Both the position numbers and the translations under genes were made by a program. A stretch of 42,420 bases of DNA from Rikenellaceae bacterium (GTDB lineage Bacteria; Bacteroidota; Bacteroidia; Bacteroidales; Rikenellaceae): positions 1 through 42,420 of the forward strand of contig SUZD01000016.1 of the NCBI GenBank assembly GCA_015060105.1, written 5' to 3'. Every line of letters begins with the position of its first letter. Positions within the stretch are counted from its first letter, which is position 1. The notes below the pieces were generated by a model, which was given only the letters and a program-made list of their open reading frames with translations, was not told the origin of the DNA and ran no database searches. Shown piece by piece: positions 27,401-36,494 of the stretch.

Positions 27401-27842
27401 CGTCGATAGTAGCCATATCTTTGGAGAGTACGAACTTACTCTGATTTAACTCGATAGACGTAGCAGGTTTTGCGCTATTGGCAAGTTGTTTAACAACAAA
27501 CGAGCCGGCAGCCTCGCCATTGGTAATGGTGACGGTCAATTCGCGGTCTGCATCGGTATCGTTATCCTCCACCTCGATTACCAAGTGACGGATACCGAGT
27601 TCGTCAGTCAAATCGGTAATAAAACACCACTCTTGGCTCTCGTCGTAGTGATACTGCCAAAATGCATCGTGAGATTCGATATACATTTGGGACTCATCAT
27701 TGTCCTTAAAGCCCAAATAAAGTGTATCACTCTCAACTTGAACATAGTGTTGAGTGTCATCTGGCCCTTTTGGTGGTTCGGCGGGCTGACAACCCATAAA
27801 CGCTACAAACGCAGCAAAAAGTAGTAAAAAACTTCTTTTCAT
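24423..27842 (-). CDS. M60/enhancin-type metallopeptidase lipoprotein with BACON-like and discoidin-like domains
   Basis: A 1139-aa surface lipoprotein: signal peptide with lipobox MGC (Cys18). Residues about 30-315 are three BACON-like beta-sandwich repeats (patterns such as VKQLAN, VKQWG and IQKPQN at repeat ends). About 325-465 looks like an F5/8 type C (discoidin) carbohydrate-binding domain (KVIDGNDKSSWYTKYD). About 480-1000 is the M60-like peptidase with zinc motif HELGH at 789-793 and the third ligand E807. M60 enzymes of gut bacteria cleave O-glycosylated mucin-type proteins; this role is inferred from the family. The DUF1847 gene ends 21 bp upstream on the same strand, so both may share a transcript. 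A hairpin terminator follows. Confidence 0.93.
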   Translation of the reverse strand: MKRSFLLLFAAFVAFMGCQPAEPPKGPDDTQHYVQVESDTLYLGFKDNDESQMYIESHDAFWQYHYDESQEWCFITDLTDELGIRHLVIEVEDNDTDADRELTVTITNGEAAGSFVVKQLANSAKPATSIELNQSKFVLSKDMATIDVEVTADGEYEIVLPENTEWISHDGTKESADKRIETFFVMGNFASDIRVATIQFKSLNAAAEVEVKQWGTTELYIDAEQKVLPFIAGRDSVCVQAAVDFAAIVTEGGDWVSIDKSVSTAEKVFFDYTENVDESQERTAVIVLMTASNNYSIELIQKPQNLTEMPEGDVWNDDIAVKMISAEGSEMSAARGPGKVIDGNDKSSWYTKYDETEPQELVLELDASNVDKIDYLRYVPATGSMTWGRWCEVEIYATDAFGNESLVHSSNLGGGASKVDVVFDPALPKTTTKLRVVIKSATPYISNSGDENIYVASAGEVGLYAYNPDKFMALDYFTDWSLSELRKDVTFDKICEIKDPFYRSLAEQIFLGTYDDEFRVCKFKAYPRPERDAKILRDKPFGLLDNVTGMFVRNAEEPQYIYLDEDYGQEIYVRVVDWTNHEDACATNPDTHTYDYRIQKGRNVIVPKYRGLMYILVFTDDYENVPEMKAHFVNSAVNGYLKRGMHTEEDVDRIFRLAPMTEEPRFDVVTNRAVLNFRKEQYYHRTFKKDIAGNASRVFELMFIYDTIQTTQDYFTGLVKYRAKGLPRHHRNRMVYDDVETGALGYSAYYHIGYNNKYDQFVDPDELWDRSVTTPTQSQVMNYGRVVSHELGHSTQTEMFTWRGQIEVTNNLMCCLTHNIWWGEGAGYSMVSYGDRFSGAMKDVATRWVWDFDREGNWTERPVTYVESVNCPRYGWTSDGGALETRIMPLYQLYLYNHVILGNRDFYPDYYESCRTKDFNAAKFNNHLDKYQSALLFEFVRSICEVSNLNWFDWAERWRIPGVNNMVKVSHYGSNYITTTQEDIDELEKYCSKYPKPELDPFYIHDHNIELYRNPQKVVAGTHTVNDYGQFKTNDWQNVAAWVLVDPNKKEADGTQGRVVAVLECTTPNGNGSFNYSYRESRYKPKNEAEGDYSNYSYSDDGNTNRSMISTANDYEYTKTLHLYAVDVWGNRYPSASNQ

Positions 27843-27863
27843 AAAATAGTTGTAATTATTAGA

Positions 27864-28490
27864 TTAGAATAATTTCTTTTTGTAGTACGAATCGGCCGTA
27901 TAGAGTGCTGCGGCAGGGTTATGGCCCATAACTCGGTCTTTGGTTACAAGTGTAGTCACATAGGCCTCGGAGTAGCGATAGAACAGCGAGTCGTGGCCGA
28001 CACACAAGCCAATCACAACATTGAGGTCGGTATGCGCCTCATTCAACAGGCGAGCCTGCAAAATGGGATTACACATAGCCGCTCCTATCTCTTCACACTG
28101 CGCCGGAATACCTGCCGAACTCTTTGCCCTACCCTCAACTTTACAGATTACCGCATAAGGCTCAAAATCGTTGGCACGAAGTATTCGGGCAAAAATACGA
28201 GCCTCATTCTGCAAACCAATGCAGTTGGCAATACCAATCTTGCGAGCTCCTATCTTACGGGCAAATGCCATTATCTCCTCAACACGAGTAAGTCGGCAAT
28301 AACCCTCGTACTCTACCTCGGCACTCGCAACCATAACATCGTGATTGCGATCCTCGTCGTAGCGTTCGGCAGCCCAACGGGAGTCCTCCTCGGAGAGATT
28401 GGTGGTAAGACAAAACGTAGGATATGTACGGTCTTTGAACTTGCAATTCTGCGTACCGCAATCCACGCAACTCAAACTCTTGTCGTTCAT
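27864..28490 (-). CDS. DUF1847 family Cys-rich protein
   Basis: A 208-aa protein of the DUF1847 (metal-binding, Cys-rich) family; function unknown. The N-terminus has four cysteines in the pattern SCVDCGTQNC...FC (C8, C11, C16, C27), suited to a metal or Fe-S site, and further Cys occur in IANCIGLQNE and IGLCVGHDSLF. The start at 28490 is chosen from the conserved N-terminus; 28499 is also possible. A longer frame to 28517 is excluded because the -7 box at 28515-28522 places transcription start near 28509. It is divergent from the OxyR-like gene and followed by the M60 gene. Confidence 0.85.
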   Translation of the reverse strand: MNDKSLSCVDCGTQNCKFKDRTYPTFCLTTNLSEEDSRWAAERYDEDRNHDVMVASAEVEYEGYCRLTRVEEIMAFARKIGARKIGIANCIGLQNEARIFARILRANDFEPYAVICKVEGRAKSSAGIPAQCEEIGAAMCNPILQARLLNEAHTDLNVVIGLCVGHDSLFYRYSEAYVTTLVTKDRVMGHNPAAALYTADSYYKKKLF

Positions 28491-28514
28491 AATCAGCATT
28501 TGATATATTCTTGA

Positions 28515-28522
28515 CAAAGATA
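28515..28522 (-). promoter_or_regulatory. -7 box for the DUF1847 gene
   Basis: TATCTTTG on the minus strand, with a TTG 18 nt upstream (28541-28543). It decides the start codon of the downstream gene. Confidence 0.65.
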
Positions 28523-28564
28523 GTTTTTTTTTTAGAAGTGCAAGTCGATTTCATCGAAGAATAA

Positions 28565-28594
28565 TTGTTGTTATAACTAAAATTTATAACTTTG
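28565..28594 (+). promoter_or_regulatory. Promoter of the OxyR-like gene
   Basis: TTG at 28565-28567 and TAACTTTG at 28587-28594 with 19 nt between. Transcription would start about 15-20 nt before the ATG at 28616. Confidence 0.7.
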
Positions 28595-28615
28595 CAGTAC
28601 AATATAAGCAAGATT

Positions 28616-29509
28616 ATGACAATTATTCAACTTGAATACCTTTTGGCCGTTGCGAACTGCGGTAGCTTTTCGCAGGCTTCGGAACAATGCTTTGTAACAC
28701 AGCCCTCGTTGAGTATGCAAATCAAGAACCTCGAAGAGGAGCTTGGCGTGATACTGCTCGACCGCTCCAAAAAGCCTGTAATTCCTACCGAGGTGGGCGA
28801 AGTCGTAATACGCAACGCCAAAGAGACTCTGCGCGCATTCAACTACATCAAAGAGTCTGTAAATGAGTTAAAAGGAGAGATTTCGGGTTCATTGCGTCTG
28901 GGTGTAATTCCCACCATCTCGCCCTACTTGTTACACAAGTTCATTCCCGAGTTTTTGAAGCGTTATCCCAAAGTCGATGTCAATGTTCAGGAGATGGAGA
29001 CTGCCGACATCTGTAAGGCTTTGGAGAAAGATATGTTGGACGTGGCAATCATCGCCAGCGGAACAACACCCGAGGGTATCATGGAGTTTGAGATGTTCAA
29101 CGACCGCTTCTTTGCATACGTGTCGCCACTCAACCCGCTTTACGAGCGTAGCAATATCCGCATCGAGGACATCGACCCCAAGCAGTTGGTACTCCTGTCG
29201 CAAGGTCACTGTTTGCGTGACCAAGTGGCGGAATTGTGCCAAACCAGACGCATATCTTCAATTCGTCACAACTTCGAGGGCGGTTCACTCGAAACCCTTA
29301 TGCACCTTGTGGATTGCACCAATTATATCACAGTCATTCCCGAAATGGCTGTCGAGTTCGTGCCGGCAGAGCGCAAAGAGCAAATCAAAACCCTCGCAAA
29401 AGGCGCTGCTTCGCGTAAAATCGCACTCGCCGTCCGACGCACCTATGTCAAACATTCAATTATCGAAGCGCTTCGAAGCACCATTATCGATATGGTGCGT
29501 AACAAATAA
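28616..29509 (+). CDS. oxyR: LysR-family peroxide sensor OxyR
   Basis: A 297-aa LysR-type regulator: N-terminal winged helix-turn-helix (residues 1-60, FSQASEQCFVTQPSLSMQI) and a periplasmic-binding-like effector domain. GHCLRDQVAELC places two cysteines at 199 and 208, the same positions and spacing as the redox pair of E. coli OxyR, which forms a disulfide on exposure to hydrogen peroxide. Its targets (catalase, AhpCF, Dps) are not in this window. A start 24 bp earlier (TTG at 28592) would fall inside the -7 box and is rejected. Confidence 0.93.
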   Translation: MTIIQLEYLLAVANCGSFSQASEQCFVTQPSLSMQIKNLEEELGVILLDRSKKPVIPTEVGEVVIRNAKETLRAFNYIKESVNELKGEISGSLRLGVIPTISPYLLHKFIPEFLKRYPKVDVNVQEMETADICKALEKDMLDVAIIASGTTPEGIMEFEMFNDRFFAYVSPLNPLYERSNIRIEDIDPKQLVLLSQGHCLRDQVAELCQTRRISSIRHNFEGGSLETLMHLVDCTNYITVIPEMAVEFVPAERKEQIKTLAKGAASRKIALAVRRTYVKHSIIEALRSTIIDMVRNK

Positions 29510-29565
29510 TTGGCATAAAAACATCAGTCGTACAATTTTTTTGCAAGAATTTTGTTTATAATTTG

Positions 29566-29573
29566 TATCTTTG
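29566..29573 (+). promoter_or_regulatory. -7 box for the rsfS-ahcY run
   Basis: TATCTTTG, with TTTG 22 nt upstream (29540-29543). It predicts a leader of about 35-40 nt. Confidence 0.6.
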
Positions 29574-29615
29574 TTGATTCAAAGAGAAAACCGAAAAACA
29601 GACTTATAACAAACT

Positions 29616-29966
29616 ATGGATAAACTTTTGGCTACAATCGTCGAATCTGCACAAAACAGAAAGGCGAAAAACATAATCTCGCTCGATTTACAACAAGTCG
29701 ATGGAGCAATCTGCTCGCACTTCATTATCTGCAACGCCGACTCAACAACACAAGTAGGCGCGATTGCAGACGCTATCGAAGAGGATGTTTTCAACCAACT
29801 CGGACAAAAAGTGTGGCGTGTCGATGGTAAAATGAACTCGCTATGGATTGCAATGGACTTTACGGACATCGTAGTACACATCTTCCAAACCGAGATGCGC
29901 GATTTCTACAAACTCGAAGAGTTGTGGGCTGATGCACCTTGCACTAAATACGAATACGAAGAGTAA
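29616..29966 (+). CDS. rsfS: Ribosomal silencing factor RsfS
   Basis: A 116-aa protein that binds ribosomal protein uL14 on the large subunit and blocks subunit joining when growth slows. Family signature: NIISLDLQQVDGAICSHFIICNADS, and WIAMDFTDIVVHIF near the C-terminus. Normal length. It is the first gene of a seven-gene plus-strand run, 3 bp before ftsH. Confidence 0.95.
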   Translation: MDKLLATIVESAQNRKAKNIISLDLQQVDGAICSHFIICNADSTTQVGAIADAIEEDVFNQLGQKVWRVDGKMNSLWIAMDFTDIVVHIFQTEMRDFYKLEELWADAPCTKYEYEE

Positions 29967-29969
29967 TAT

Positions 29970-31967
29970 ATGGCAACACCTAATAACAAACAACGCAAAC
30001 CTCAACGCGTCATACGCTTCAACATAATCAACATCGTTTGGTTCGTTGTCGCAGCCGTAATTATCGGCTGGTGGATGATGGACGAGACCGGTGCTCCGAG
30101 CAAAACGACGTGGAATGAGGTTGAACAGATGGTAAAAGGCAACAAAGTCGAGAAGATTGTTGTTGTCAATAGAGATATGGCGCGCGTCTATCTTACCCCC
30201 GAGGCTATCGAGGAGTATCGCGCAACCGACAAATATGCCAACATTCCCGAAGCCGAGTGGCAATTCCAATTCAACATCGGCTCGGTGGACTCTTTCCGTG
30301 AAGACCTCGGTAAGGCTCAAAACGAGGAGAGCAACATCATCGTCGATTATGTCAATGAAGGTGGTGGTTGGGGCGAAACACTTATTTCGTTCCTGCCGTG
30401 GCTTATATTTATAGGCATTTGGATTTTCATGATGCGCAGCATGAGCGGTGGCGGAGGTGGTGCCGGCGGACAAGGCATATTCAATGTAGGCAAAGCCAAG
30501 GCGCAAGTATTCGACAAAGGCTCGCAAAATCGCGTTACATTCAAAGATGTGGCAGGTTTGGAGGAGGCCAAAGTCGAGATTATGGAGATTGTGGACTTCC
30601 TTCGCAAACCCGACAAATATCGCAATTTGGGTGGTAAAATACCCAAAGGCGCGCTGTTGGTAGGCCCTCCCGGAACGGGTAAAACATTGCTGGCGAAGGC
30701 TGTTGCTGGCGAGGCTAATGTTCCTTTCCTTTCGATGAGCGGCTCGGACTTTGTCGAGATGTTTGTCGGTGTGGGCGCATCACGTGTTCGTGACCTATTC
30801 CAACAAGCCAAAGAGAAAGCACCCTGCATCGTATTTATTGATGAGATTGATGCTATCGGACGTGCTCGTGGCAAAAACGCAGGTTTCTCGGGCAATGACG
30901 AGCGAGAGAATACGCTCAACCAACTGCTGACCGAGATGGACGGTTTTGCTACAAATGCGGGCGTCATTGTATTGGCTGCAACAAACCGTGTGGATATTCT
31001 CGACAAGGCTTTGACGCGTGCAGGTCGTTTTGACCGTCAAATCGAGGTGGGATTGCCCGATGTTGTTGAGCGACGTCAAATTTTCGATGTGCATCTCAAA
31101 AATATCAAAACAGACAAGGACCTTGACCGCGAATTCCTCGCAAAACAGACCCCGGGATTTTCGGGTGCCGACATCGCTAATGTTTGTAACGAAGCTGCGC
31201 TCATCGCCGCTCGTCACGACAAACAGGTTGTCAGCAAAGAGGACTTCTTGGCGGCTATCGATCGTATAATCGGAGGATTGGAGAAGCGCAACAAGATTAT
31301 CACCGACGAAGAGAAACGCAAAATAGCATATCACGAAGCCGGTCACGCAACCGTAAGTTGGTTGTTGGAGGGCGCTAATCCACTTATCAAAGTGACTATC
31401 ATACCGCGTGGCAAGGCTTTGGGTGCGGCTTGGTATCTCCCCGAAGAGCGACAACTCACCACTCGCGCACAGATGATGGACGAGATGGCTTCGTTGCTCG
31501 GTGGACGTGCTTCGGAGGCGTTGAACTTCGGCGAAGTTTCGACAGGAGCTCTCAACGACTTGGAACGCGCAACCAAGATGGCATACTCGATGGTTGCGTA
31601 CTATGGTATGGGTAATACAACGGGGAATATCAGTTTCTACGACTCGACAGGTCAGAGCGATTTTGCTATGACCAAACCTTATAGCGAGGAGACTGCCGTT
31701 AAGATTGACGCCGAGGCAAAAGCTATGTTGGAGGAGGCGTACAACACCGCAACTCAAATCCTTCGCGACAACCAAGAGGGATTGACTCGTTTGGCTGAAC
31801 GACTGCTCGAAAAAGAGGTAGTATTTACCGATGACCTTGTGGACATTTTCGGCAAACGCAAAAAAGATATTGCCAAAGAGTTAGAGGAGGCTGCCAAAAA
31901 CAACGACCCTATCGAGGAGAGCGGCAGCATTGAGCCTGATGCCAATGCCGAAACCAAGGAGGCTTAA
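29970..31967 (+). CDS. ftsH: ATP-dependent zinc metalloprotease FtsH
   Basis: A 665-aa membrane-anchored AAA+ protease that degrades membrane and regulatory proteins. Two membrane helices (about 14-33 and 138-155) flank the periplasmic part; a Gly-rich linker follows. Walker A GPPGTGKT at 232-239, Walker [12 protein letters not shown] and the second region of homology [19 protein letters not shown] are intact. The zinc motif is HEAGH at 455-459. The C-terminal tail is acidic. Three bp after rsfS and 29 bp before cdsA. Confidence 0.98.
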   Translation: MATPNNKQRKPQRVIRFNIINIVWFVVAAVIIGWWMMDETGAPSKTTWNEVEQMVKGNKVEKIVVVNRDMARVYLTPEAIEEYRATDKYANIPEAEWQFQFNIGSVDSFREDLGKAQNEESNIIVDYVNEGGGWGETLISFLPWLIFIGIWIFMMRSMSGGGGGAGGQGIFNVGKAKAQVFDKGSQNRVTFKDVAGLEEAKVEIMEIVDFLRKPDKYRNLGGKIPKGALLVGPPGTGKTLLAKAVAGEANVPFLSMSGSDFVEMFVGVGASRVRDLFQQAKEKAPCIVFIDEIDAIGRARGKNAGFSGNDERENTLNQLLTEMDGFATNAGVIVLAATNRVDILDKALTRAGRFDRQIEVGLPDVVERRQIFDVHLKNIKTDKDLDREFLAKQTPGFSGADIANVCNEAALIAARHDKQVVSKEDFLAAIDRIIGGLEKRNKIITDEEKRKIAYHEAGHATVSWLLEGANPLIKVTIIPRGKALGAAWYLPEERQLTTRAQMMDEMASLLGGRASEALNFGEVSTGALNDLERATKMAYSMVAYYGMGNTTGNISFYDSTGQSDFAMTKPYSEETAVKIDAEAKAMLEEAYNTATQILRDNQEGLTRLAERLLEKEVVFTDDLVDIFGKRKKDIAKELEEAAKNNDPIEESGSIEPDANAETKEA

Positions 31968-31996
31968 AACAAACACTTATTATAGACCCAACGGAG

Positions 31997-32848
31997 ATGA
32001 CCGACAAGACTAAAAACCTGCTGATAAGAACTGCGAGTGGTGTTGTACTGCTCGCATTGGTATTGGCCGCAACACTATTGAACAACATGTGGATTTATGC
32101 CGCTTTCGTTATCGGCATAAGCCTGATTGCTACTCTCGAATTTTTCACTCTGGCACAAAAGGCCGGTGCAAAACCAAGTTTGGTAGTCGGCATTGTTGCA
32201 AGTATGGTTGTGACTGTTGCAAGCACATTGGTTGCTTTCGGACAAATCGAGAAGAGCGAGTTTATGTACGCCTTGGCAGATGTACTTGTCTATATCCCGT
32301 TGGCGTTCGTCGCACTGCTGTTCGGCAAACACACCAACCCTATTGCATCGGTGGGCGCTACCATCACTGCCCCACTCTACATCGCCGTTCCGATGGCGAT
32401 GATGACACTTCTCCCTTCCATTTACGCCCCGAGCGACGAGTGGAATGGCAAAATCATCTTGGCATACATTCTCATTGTTTGGGCCAATGACGTTTTTGCA
32501 TATCTGTTCGGAATCTCGTTTGGCAAACACAAAATGTGTCCGACGATTTCGCCCAAGAAGTCGTGGGAGGGCTTTGTCGGTGGCGTCGTTTCGGCGTGCG
32601 GATTTGGAATATTGATGGGATTATGGCTCGAAGGCGACCTCTTGTTGTGGGGTATTCTCGGCTTTGTTGTCGCTTTGTCGGGTGTCGCCGGCGACCTTGT
32701 GGAGTCGGTACTTAAACGCTCGGTGGGAGTCAAAGATTCGGGCAATATCATGCCAGGACACGGCGGTATGCTTGACCGTTTCGATGCGCTGTTCATTTCT
32801 GCCCCCATCGCCTTCTTCGCTATATTGATTTATAACCAACTTTTCTAA
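31997..32848 (+). CDS. cdsA: Phosphatidate cytidylyltransferase
   Basis: A 283-aa integral membrane enzyme that makes CDP-diacylglycerol for all phospholipids. Seven to eight hydrophobic helices. The C-terminal family signature is present (SVLKRSVGVKDSGNIMPGHGG then MLDRFDALFISAP). Lies 29 bp after ftsH and 21 bp before psd, which works in the same pathway. Confidence 0.96.
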   Translation: MTDKTKNLLIRTASGVVLLALVLAATLLNNMWIYAAFVIGISLIATLEFFTLAQKAGAKPSLVVGIVASMVVTVASTLVAFGQIEKSEFMYALADVLVYIPLAFVALLFGKHTNPIASVGATITAPLYIAVPMAMMTLLPSIYAPSDEWNGKIILAYILIVWANDVFAYLFGISFGKHKMCPTISPKKSWEGFVGGVVSACGFGILMGLWLEGDLLLWGILGFVVALSGVAGDLVESVLKRSVGVKDSGNIMPGHGGMLDRFDALFISAPIAFFAILIYNQLF

Positions 32849-32869
32849 CCTAAAAAAACTGTAAGAGAG

Positions 32870-33529
32870 ATGAAAATAAACAAGGAAGGTTCGGGTACCA
32901 TTTTATCTGTATCAACCGTATTGGCACTAATTGCCGCACTGCTGACCGCTTTTGTTCCGATGTCACAAGCGGGACTTATTGCAGTATGGGTCGCTACTCT
33001 TATCCTGCTCGCTATCGTTGTGGCATTCTTCCGCGAGCCCAAACGCCCTCACGTTACCGACCCCGATTTGGTATATGCTCCGTGCGACGGCAAGGTAGTT
33101 GTATGCGAGGATATTATGGAGACCGAGGTAAAGGGCGAAAAGATGATGCAGATTTCAATCTTTATGAGCCTGTTTAACGTACACATCAACTGGTTCCCCG
33201 TTGGTGGCAAAGTAGTATATAAGGAGTATCACCCGGGCAAATTCCTGGTGGCGATGCACCCCAAGTCGTCGGACGACAACGAACGTATGACCGTCGGTGT
33301 AGAAACAGCCAAGGGCATTACGGTTATTTTCCGTCAAGTAGCCGGACTTATCGCACGACGCATTGTGTCGTACGCCAAGGTGGGCGACCAAGCAACTCAA
33401 AACTTCAAATCGGGTTTCATCAAGTTCGGTAGCCGAGTAGATATTTACTTGCCTTTGGATAGCGAGATTCTTGTCGGACTTAACCAAAAGGTTGTAGGTT
33501 CACAAACCCCTATCGCACGCCTTAAATAG
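32870..33529 (+). CDS. psd: Phosphatidylserine decarboxylase, short (PSD-A) form
   Basis: A 219-aa proenzyme that makes phosphatidylethanolamine. Two N-terminal membrane helices (about 10-50). Autocleavage is expected at Gly187-Ser188 in IKFGSRVDIYLP, which turns the serine into the pyruvoyl cofactor; MSLFNVHINWFPVGGKV is a further family block. The length matches the short PSD-A subfamily. Phosphatidylserine synthase is not in the window. Confidence 0.95.
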   Translation: MKINKEGSGTILSVSTVLALIAALLTAFVPMSQAGLIAVWVATLILLAIVVAFFREPKRPHVTDPDLVYAPCDGKVVVCEDIMETEVKGEKMMQISIFMSLFNVHINWFPVGGKVVYKEYHPGKFLVAMHPKSSDDNERMTVGVETAKGITVIFRQVAGLIARRIVSYAKVGDQATQNFKSGFIKFGSRVDIYLPLDSEILVGLNQKVVGSQTPIARLK

Positions 33530-33534
33530 ATAGA

Positions 33535-34626
33535 ATGAATAGCGTTCAGAAAAACATACTTTGGGTTGTTTCGATTGTTGCCATTGCTTTGGGGTTGTGG
33601 TATTTTAGGGATATAGTCTTCTATATCCTTATTGCTGCCGTTCTCAACATCGTGCTCAGTCCGCTTGCAAACCTTATCGGCAAGATTAAAATTCGCCAAA
33701 AGTATATTCCCAGATGGATTGCTGCAATGGTAAGTTTGATTTTGGGCGGTGGCATTATGCTGGGCGTTCTGTTCTCGCTGATTCCCCTTGTTTTCAGCAA
33801 GCTCAACGAGCTCTCGTCGATTGACGTTACATCGCTTGCGGCAAGTATTGACGAGCCACTTCGAAACTTGCAGAATCTGATTGTCGAGAAGTTCCAATTG
33901 GCTCCCGATTTTTCGCTTACGGCTGCGCTATTGACAAGTCTCAAAGATGCGCTGAATCTCGGAACAATAAACCAAGTTTTCTCGGGTGCTGTTTCGATTG
34001 TGGGCAACACCGCTATCGGCATTTTTGCAGTGGTATTTATTACATTCTTCTTCCTGAAAGAAGAAACTCTGTTCCGCGACATTGTGCTCACAATATCGCC
34101 CCGCAAATACGAGGAGAATATCAAACGAGCATTGGAGTCTATCACACATCTGCTCAAACGCTATTTTACAGGCATACTTGTCGAATCGACCATCATATTT
34201 ACCGTGATATCGGTCATTTTGTTGCTCTTCGGTATGAGTGCCTCAAATGCGCTGTTTATCGGAACAATGCTCGGTATTCTGAACGTAGTTCCCTACATCG
34301 GTCCTATGATTGGTTGCTGTATCGGTATCATTATGGGTATTCTCTCGCCCATTGATGCTTTCTCGACATTGGAGATGGTGGCTGTTGTAGGAGGCACTGT
34401 GGCCATTGCTCGAATGCTTGATAACTTTGTTTTGCAACCCTTCCTATACTCCAATAGCGTTCACGCACACCCGCTCGAAATATTCCTTGTAATTTTGATT
34501 GCAGGTAACGTTGGCGGTGTACTCGGAATGTTGTTCGCTATTCCGATGTATAATGTTGTTCGAGTTTTCGCCAAAGAGTTCTTTAACAATATTCGGGTGG
34601 TACAGAAACTAACCGAAAAAATGTAA
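33535..34626 (+). CDS. AI-2E family transporter (PerM/YdiK-like, UPF0118)
   Basis: A 363-aa membrane protein with about eight hydrophobic helices in the AI-2E/UPF0118 pattern: paired N-terminal helices, the central soluble part (LSSIDVTSLAASIDEPLRNL), and the conserved LGILNVVPYIGPMIGC and HAHPLEIFLVILIAGNVGG. Members have been linked to autoinducer-2 export or Na+/H+ exchange, so the substrate is open. It ends in a one-base overlap (TAATG) with the riboflavin kinase gene. Confidence 0.92.
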   Translation: MNSVQKNILWVVSIVAIALGLWYFRDIVFYILIAAVLNIVLSPLANLIGKIKIRQKYIPRWIAAMVSLILGGGIMLGVLFSLIPLVFSKLNELSSIDVTSLAASIDEPLRNLQNLIVEKFQLAPDFSLTAALLTSLKDALNLGTINQVFSGAVSIVGNTAIGIFAVVFITFFFLKEETLFRDIVLTISPRKYEENIKRALESITHLLKRYFTGILVESTIIFTVISVILLLFGMSASNALFIGTMLGILNVVPYIGPMIGCCIGIIMGILSPIDAFSTLEMVAVVGGTVAIARMLDNFVLQPFLYSNSVHAHPLEIFLVILIAGNVGGVLGMLFAIPMYNVVRVFAKEFFNNIRVVQKLTEKM

Positions 34627-34997
34627 TGACGGTGAGTAAAATCGACGGTATAGTTATCGCGGGCAACCGTATAGGCCGACAACTCGGAGTGCCGACTGCA
34701 AACATAGCACTCGACCAGAGCGACAACACGGAGAATGGTGTATATGCCGCACGCACGACCATCAATGGCAAAGAGTACGATGCGGTAGCGAACATCGGAT
34801 GCAAACCGACCATTGACCACAATTACACCAAGCGCGGTGCCGAGATACATATTATCGGGTGGAGTGGCGACCTTTACGGACAAACTATCGAGGTCGAACT
34901 GACACAAAAAATACGAGAAGAGCAACGTTTCGACTCGTTAGAAGCCCTCAAACAACAGATTGAGGCTGACATTGAATACGTATTAAACAATAAATAG
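34626..34997 (+). CDS. Stand-alone riboflavin kinase domain (RibF C-terminal part)
   Basis: A 123-aa protein matching only the flavokinase domain of RibF, which phosphorylates riboflavin to FMN. Recognisable blocks: [46 protein letters not shown], and [20 protein letters not shown]. Bacterial RibF is normally a ~310-aa bifunctional protein with an N-terminal FAD synthetase half; that half is missing here and nothing upstream encodes it. It may be a paralogue beside a full RibF elsewhere, or one of a split pair. Its ATG overlaps the previous stop codon. Confidence 0.85.
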   Translation: MTVSKIDGIVIAGNRIGRQLGVPTANIALDQSDNTENGVYAARTTINGKEYDAVANIGCKPTIDHNYTKRGAEIHIIGWSGDLYGQTIEVELTQKIREEQRFDSLEALKQQIEADIEYVLNNK

Positions 34998-35004
34998 TAA
35001 AGAA

Positions 35005-36423
35005 ATGTTTTTAGACACTACATTACCCTACAAAGTGGCCGACATCTCGCTTGCCGAGTGGGGTCGCAAAGAGATTGAAATCTCGGAACACGAAATGCCG
35101 GGTCTTATGGCTCTACGCAAGAAATACGGCAAAGAGAAACCACTCAAAGGTGCTCGTATTATGGGTTCGTTGCATATGACAATCCAAACCGCCGTTCTTA
35201 TCGAGACTCTCGTTGAGTTGGGTGCAGAGGTGCGTTGGTGCAGCTGCAATATCTTCTCGACACAAGACCACGCTGCTGCCGCAATCGCCAAAGCTGGCGT
35301 TCCCGTATTTGCGTGGAAAGGCGAAACACTGCCCGAATATTGGTGGTGTACTGCAATGGCGTTGTCGTTCCCCGGTGGCAAAGGCCCCAATCTGATTGTT
35401 GATGATGGTGGCGATGCTACCCTGCTTATCCACAAAGGATATGCTGCCGAAAACGATGCCACAACTCTTGACTATGAGCCTTCGAGCTACGAGGAGTCGG
35501 TTATTTTGGATACCTTGCGCGCATTACTCGCCGAGGAGAGTGGCAAATGGCACACTACTGTTGCCGAGTTGAAGGGTGTTTCGGAAGAGACCACAACCGG
35601 CGTTCACCGTCTGTATCAAATGAAAGAGAAGGGTGAGTTGCTTATCCCTGCTATCAATGTAAACGACTCGGTTACCAAGAGCAAATTCGACAATCTGTAT
35701 GGTTGTCGTGAGTCTTTGGCCGACGGTATCAAACGCGCTACCGATGTTATGATTGCTGGTAAAGTTGCTGTTGTCTGCGGTTATGGCGACGTTGGTAAAG
35801 GTTGCGCACGCTCGCTCAAAAGTTATGGTGCGCGCGTTATCGTAACCGAGATTGACCCCATTTGCGCTTTGCAAGCCGCTATGGAGGGATTCGAGGTCAA
35901 GACTGTTGAGGAGGCTCTGCCCGAGGGAAATATCTATGTTACCTGCACAGGAAACTGCGACATCATCACGTTGGAGCATATGAAAGGTATGCGTGACCAA
36001 GCAATCGTTTGCAACATCGGTCACTTCGACAACGAGATTCAAATGGCTCAATTGGAGGCGTGCGAGGGTGTTGTTAAAACCAACATCAAACCCCAAGTCG
36101 ATAAGTTTACATTTGCCGATGGTCACTCGATTTTCATCTTGGCCGAGGGTCGTTTGGTGAACTTGGGTTGCGCTACGGGTCACCCCTCATTTGTAATGAG
36201 CAACTCGTTTACCAATCAGACATTGGCGCAAATGGAGTTGTGGGCAAAACAAGGACAAATGGAGGTTGATGTATATCGTCTGCCCAAGCATCTCGACGAG
36301 GAGGTTGCTCGTTTGCACTTGGAGAACATCGGAGTACATCTTACCACTCTGTCGCAAAAGCAGGCCGATTACATCGGCGTTAAACCCGAAGGTCCTTACA
36401 AGGCCGAGCACTATCGCTACTAA
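35005..36423 (+). CDS. ahcY: Adenosylhomocysteinase
   Basis: A 472-aa NAD-dependent enzyme that splits S-adenosylhomocysteine into adenosine and homocysteine, keeping methyltransferases active. Clear motifs: [37 protein letters not shown], the NAD loop [10 protein letters not shown], and a C-terminal [13 protein letters not shown], where Lys and Tyr reach the neighbouring subunit. Length fits the long bacterial form. It is last in the seven-gene run and is followed by a strong terminator. Confidence 0.98.
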   Translation: MFLDTTLPYKVADISLAEWGRKEIEISEHEMPGLMALRKKYGKEKPLKGARIMGSLHMTIQTAVLIETLVELGAEVRWCSCNIFSTQDHAAAAIAKAGVPVFAWKGETLPEYWWCTAMALSFPGGKGPNLIVDDGGDATLLIHKGYAAENDATTLDYEPSSYEESVILDTLRALLAEESGKWHTTVAELKGVSEETTTGVHRLYQMKEKGELLIPAINVNDSVTKSKFDNLYGCRESLADGIKRATDVMIAGKVAVVCGYGDVGKGCARSLKSYGARVIVTEIDPICALQAAMEGFEVKTVEEALPEGNIYVTCTGNCDIITLEHMKGMRDQAIVCNIGHFDNEIQMAQLEACEGVVKTNIKPQVDKFTFADGHSIFILAEGRLVNLGCATGHPSFVMSNSFTNQTLAQMELWAKQGQMEVDVYRLPKHLDEEVARLHLENIGVHLTTLSQKQADYIGVKPEGPYKAEHYRY

Positions 36424-36445
36424 CAAGCGATTATGCACTATAAAG

Positions 36446-36476
36446 AAAGCCGAGTTCCAATGGAACTCGGCTTTTT
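36446..36476. terminator. Terminator between ahcY and mscL
   Basis: A perfect 13-bp stem (AAAGCCGAGTTCC with GGAACTCGGCTTT) with a 3-nt loop and T-tracts on both strands. It ends ahcY and the convergent mscL. Confidence 0.92.
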
Positions 36477-36494
36477 CGTTGATATAATCCTTGA

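Noticed and set aside
28592-28615. Upstream TTG start for the OxyR gene
   Set aside because: It lies inside the -7 box (28587-28594). Starting at 28616 also puts the redox cysteines at 199 and 208, as in E. coli OxyR.
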